NCBI GenBank assembly: GCA_949987565.1
Contig: OX465105.1
Span: forward strand, 20,818,841 to 20,882,840
From: Luidia sarsii
Taxonomy: Eukaryota; Echinodermata; Asteroidea; Paxillosida; Luidiidae
Direction: 5' to 3'
Length of the DNA: 64,000 nt
Part shown: in pieces, positions 61,122 to 64,000 of the stretch
Layout of the letters: each line of letters opens with the position of its first letter
How positions within the stretch are numbered: position 1 is the first letter of the stretch
Notes under the pieces: model-generated
Seen by the model: the letters and a program-made list of their open reading frames with translations, nothing else
Told to the model about the DNA's origin: nothing
Database searches by the model: none
Program-made: the position numbers and the translations under genes

Positions 61122-61415
61122 AAATCCACTCCAGTGTTATGTGAACACCACTAAACTTGCCCTGATCATAGCTGGGATTAAATTAGCAGTATGTTATGAA
61201 CCCAGTGTGTCCATTGAATTTGTATCCTGGTTCAAAAATTCAAAATTCTTCTGAATTCAAACTTAGACACAGTTGCTATGACACAACATGCATTGCTTGG
61301 ACACAACATGCTGTGAATTTCAACTCATTCTGCCCTGTCTTGAAATAGCCGGATACTGTGTGTTATCTGTCCTAGGATAAGTTACATTTGATTGTTGGAC
61401 TTTTCGAAAATAACC
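61122..61415. other. Intergenic, nothing recognised
   Basis: GACACAACATGC occurs twice near 61285-61310; otherwise plain AT-rich DNA. Confidence 0.4.
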
Positions 61416-61419
61416 CCTG

Positions 61420-61445
61420 CCCCCCCCCCCCCCCCCCCCCCCCCC
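61420..61445 (+). repeat. Poly-C tract (26 C)
   Basis: Uninterrupted run; with 60347-60373 it forms complementary homopolymers about 1 kb apart. Confidence 0.9.
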
Positions 61446-61734
61446 AGTCCGCACATGCTTGTGTGTACACATGAGACTGAAGAGTAAAGAATTCAAAAAT
61501 TCAAACCACCAAACTTTCAAGACTGTTTGAGGTGTTCACCTCAATGCCCTCATTTGTCATAACTTCAGGTAAATACAATAATGTACAATCTACATGTGTC
61601 ATAATTGGAAATCCTGAGTAGGAATCACACCTCGTAATTTGCTTTCTTTCAGATGTTACTTAGAATAGATATATGTGCACAGTTTACATACATGTATGAA
61701 ACTGTACACTTCTCTCAAGTGCTCTGAAATTTAG

Positions 61735-61970
61735 AGATCCTGATGTTTCAAATTCTAGCAGGATCTTTCACAATGGCGGGACCTTGTCAGCCTTTGGAAA
61801 AGGTCCCGCTAAGATAAAAATGTGAGGCGCTTTTAATTTTTCAGATTTGTGCAATTTTGGTCATTCACGTCAGTGAGCAGTTTTCATCATTTTGCACTAC
61901 TTTGAAGTTTCAAAATTTAGTGGGCCTGACATTTCGATCCTAGCAGGACCTTTCTCAAAGGCAAACTTTG
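61735..61970. mobile_element. Foldback cluster of the TCCTAGCAGGACCTTTCTCAAA motif
   Basis: Three diverged copies: 61738-61770 (plus sense), 61793-61825 (minus sense) and 61922-61965 (TTTCGATCCTAGCAGGACCT, TTCTCAAAGGC, plus sense). TCCTAGCAGGA and CTTTCTCAAAG are each nearly self-complementary, so even one copy can fold. Further single or paired copies are near 5790, 7340, 16210, 21640, 22010, 24900, 26680, 27520, 36510, 41390, 41700, 42140, 45490, 46880, 48350, 51815, 53660, 53840 and 55750. Confidence 0.65.
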
Positions 61971-61974
61971 AAGT

Positions 61975-64000
61975 TGGAAAGAGTATTAATGGCTGAATTG
62001 GACCTACAGTAAATTGACCTCATTTTTTTTTTCCTGAGGGCTAACTCTAATTAGGTCTTCACTCTCGGAAATTGGATGAAGTTTGTTCTGCTCTGGTCTG
62101 TGTACCCCGTCCTGCTGGCACAGTCAGGATATGCATTTTAAGAACTTATCCTGCCCCAGAGGATTTCAGTTTTGTCGTCAACAAGTTTTCATCGCAACTG
62201 TATCATCTTGCTATTTTGATGTTTGTTTGTCACAAGTGTCAATTTTGGTATATTTTGTCAGGTTTGTGGTACAAGCTTGCCTGGAGCACTGAATCTTTAT
62301 ACCATTAAACATGTATGTACAGTGCCTTGTTAATTTGTTATAATATATTTACCCACTCTGTACATTTACCAAACGACATAGAAACTTTATGTGACGTGTC
62401 ACGTGTGTAGTAATTCAATTTACAAATGAAAATATGAATTATTTTGTGCTATCTCTGTTCTTGCTACGGCAACAAAGTGTTGTTTTGTAATATGCAGTAC
62501 ATGTAGAATGAACTTATTCCATCATTTTGTGGATGTATTATTTGAATTATTATTCATTTAGTGTTTATATCATTCTTGCGGATTGAACTGCCCTCAAACA
62601 TAATATTTTTGTATGCTCATCTTTCTAAAGGCTTTATTGGAAAATAGTTGTTAGTTTGTTGTTTGAAGTGTGAAGTTGTGAACCTTACAAAATTTGACAC
62701 AAGTTTCCCTGTCTGTCAGAAATAACAGTCTGCCAAAGGGAGGAATAATAATGCTGTCAAAGTTTAAAGGTGATGCACATAGGTTATGAATAGTTTAGGA
62801 AAATAGTCCCTTTTGATGCACTTGGTTTGCGGGTGTGTGAATGACTAATAGCCGACCGCTATCGTGTGCAGGAGGAGTCTTTGTGTGGCCGTAGCACTGT
62901 CTGTTTATCTCTATTAATATTTTCTAATGAAGTTGTCACGGCCACTGGGGAGTGCGGATGTGACCCTAACGAAATAACAGCCAGCCCAGTGGATGGGACA
63001 TTACTGGGCCTATTGGTGCCTTCCTTGTCGGTCACAGTGTTGGCCTTATCCGGAGCACATGTCAGGTCGCCAAACTAATTTGCGCCAGTGTACCAATGTA
63101 CATTGTATCCTTGTGGAGACATGGCTTTGTTCTTGTGCACTGTACAACTGAGTGAGAAACAATGTTTTAAAAATGCTCCCATTTCAACCACATTCACTTT
63201 CCTGGGTAGAAATTTGGACCGTCATGCCCCTTATATTTCCTGTTTTTGAGTTATTTCCAAATTTCAGTTTCGTGAAAACCTTGTGGAGACCTATACACCT
63301 TTACAATTTTCCTGTGGAGACCTACATGTATTCCACCTATTGTCTTACAGTAGGTCTCCACAAGGCACTAGATTCTCGGCCATGGCTGCGCACGTAGGGC
63401 CTACAATGCACAGCAGATGCACATTTGTACACAATTGCACTTGTGTAGAATGTGTACGTGTATTTTGTTTATATTCATGGGTGCATGTCAAGGGATACTT
63501 ACATTGTTGTAGCTGTAACTTACAGATGTCTTGTTTTGAAATGATGACAAGGATTGCAGGAGCCACCTAGCCAGCACCCATATGGAAACTACATACTGGT
63601 ACTGGGTACATGACGATTGTTTTCATGAAACACATACACGTACGTGTTGTATCCATGGCAAAAGATTGGTCACACACAGTGTGCTTGTAATAGAATTTCC
63701 TCAAGCCAAACCCCCAGATCCCGTCGAGATTCCCCGAAGAATACTTCGCGGAATCCGCCAGAATCCAGCGCTCAGGATCCCGCTTGTGTTTTTAATCCAA
63801 CTGGTTACAGCAGAGCCGTAATGCGGGGCTTCCTGTCGAATCTATCCCAACCCGAATTTTTGTTCGCTCTATCTTTCAGTAGTTCTTTCTCTCTTTTTTT
63901 GTTGCAAATTGGGCTAATCGGCTTACTGCTTTAATACATCCGAGATCGTCAGCTGTTGTTACAATCCGATGGCCTAAAGTGGCTTTTGGATTGCTGGAGT
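61975..64000. other. Intergenic to window end, nothing recognised
   Basis: AT-rich, short open frames only. GGAGACCTA(T/C)A phrases recur at 63285-63330 with the complement TAGGTCTCCA at 63352. No exon or promoter assigned. Confidence 0.4.

Overview
This is a eukaryotic window: genes split by GT-AG introns, about 97% non-coding, crowded with MITE-like and SINE-like repeats, minisatellites and microsatellites. There is no operon structure, rRNA gene, genuine tRNA gene or CRISPR array. Gene content and a short (CCCTAA)3 run fit a marine invertebrate, most likely a deuterostome (echinoderm, hemichordate or cephalochordate). The species is inferred only weakly.

Six protein genes are supported. 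(1) 3.66-3.76 kb, minus: first coding exon of a MED15-like Mediator subunit; the rest lies beyond the left edge. (2) 7.6-12.8 kb, minus: a complete six-exon serine racemase/serine-threonine dehydratase family gene (330 codons). (3) 16.96-28.3 kb, minus: an unrecognised gene for a short single-pass membrane protein with an extremely cysteine-rich tail, assembled from small phase-0 exons. (4) 33.06-37.50 kb, plus: complete five-exon phosphoserine phosphatase (229 codons). (5) 42.4-53.3 kb, minus: complete ten-exon phospholipase B-like lysosomal Ntn hydrolase (548 codons). (6) 58.1-59.3 kb, plus: single-exon Sesquipedalian/PHETA-type PH-domain adaptor (390 codons). The splice joins were worked out from the sequence; every join keeps frame and reproduces family motifs.

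Two of the genes concern serine: phosphoserine phosphatase makes L-serine, and the racemase/dehydratase converts or consumes it. They lie about 20 kb apart on opposite strands, and co-regulation is only a hypothesis. The other genes have no evident functional link.

The non-coding DNA is unusually structured. It holds a 1.04-kb terminal-inverted-repeat element in three copies, one of them inside an older MITE whose uninterrupted copies are also present. It also holds a TTAA-flanked piggyBac-like element, a 0.68-kb near-perfect palindrome with a 10-bp flanking duplication (Mutator-like), several palindromic MITE families, two tRNA-derived SINE families, and a short near-palindromic motif repeated about twenty times. 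Minisatellites repeatedly lie against exon edges. In one case the array carries a second copy of the neighbouring splice donor. The strongest candidates for something undescribed are the cysteine-rich membrane protein gene and the exon-edge minisatellites.
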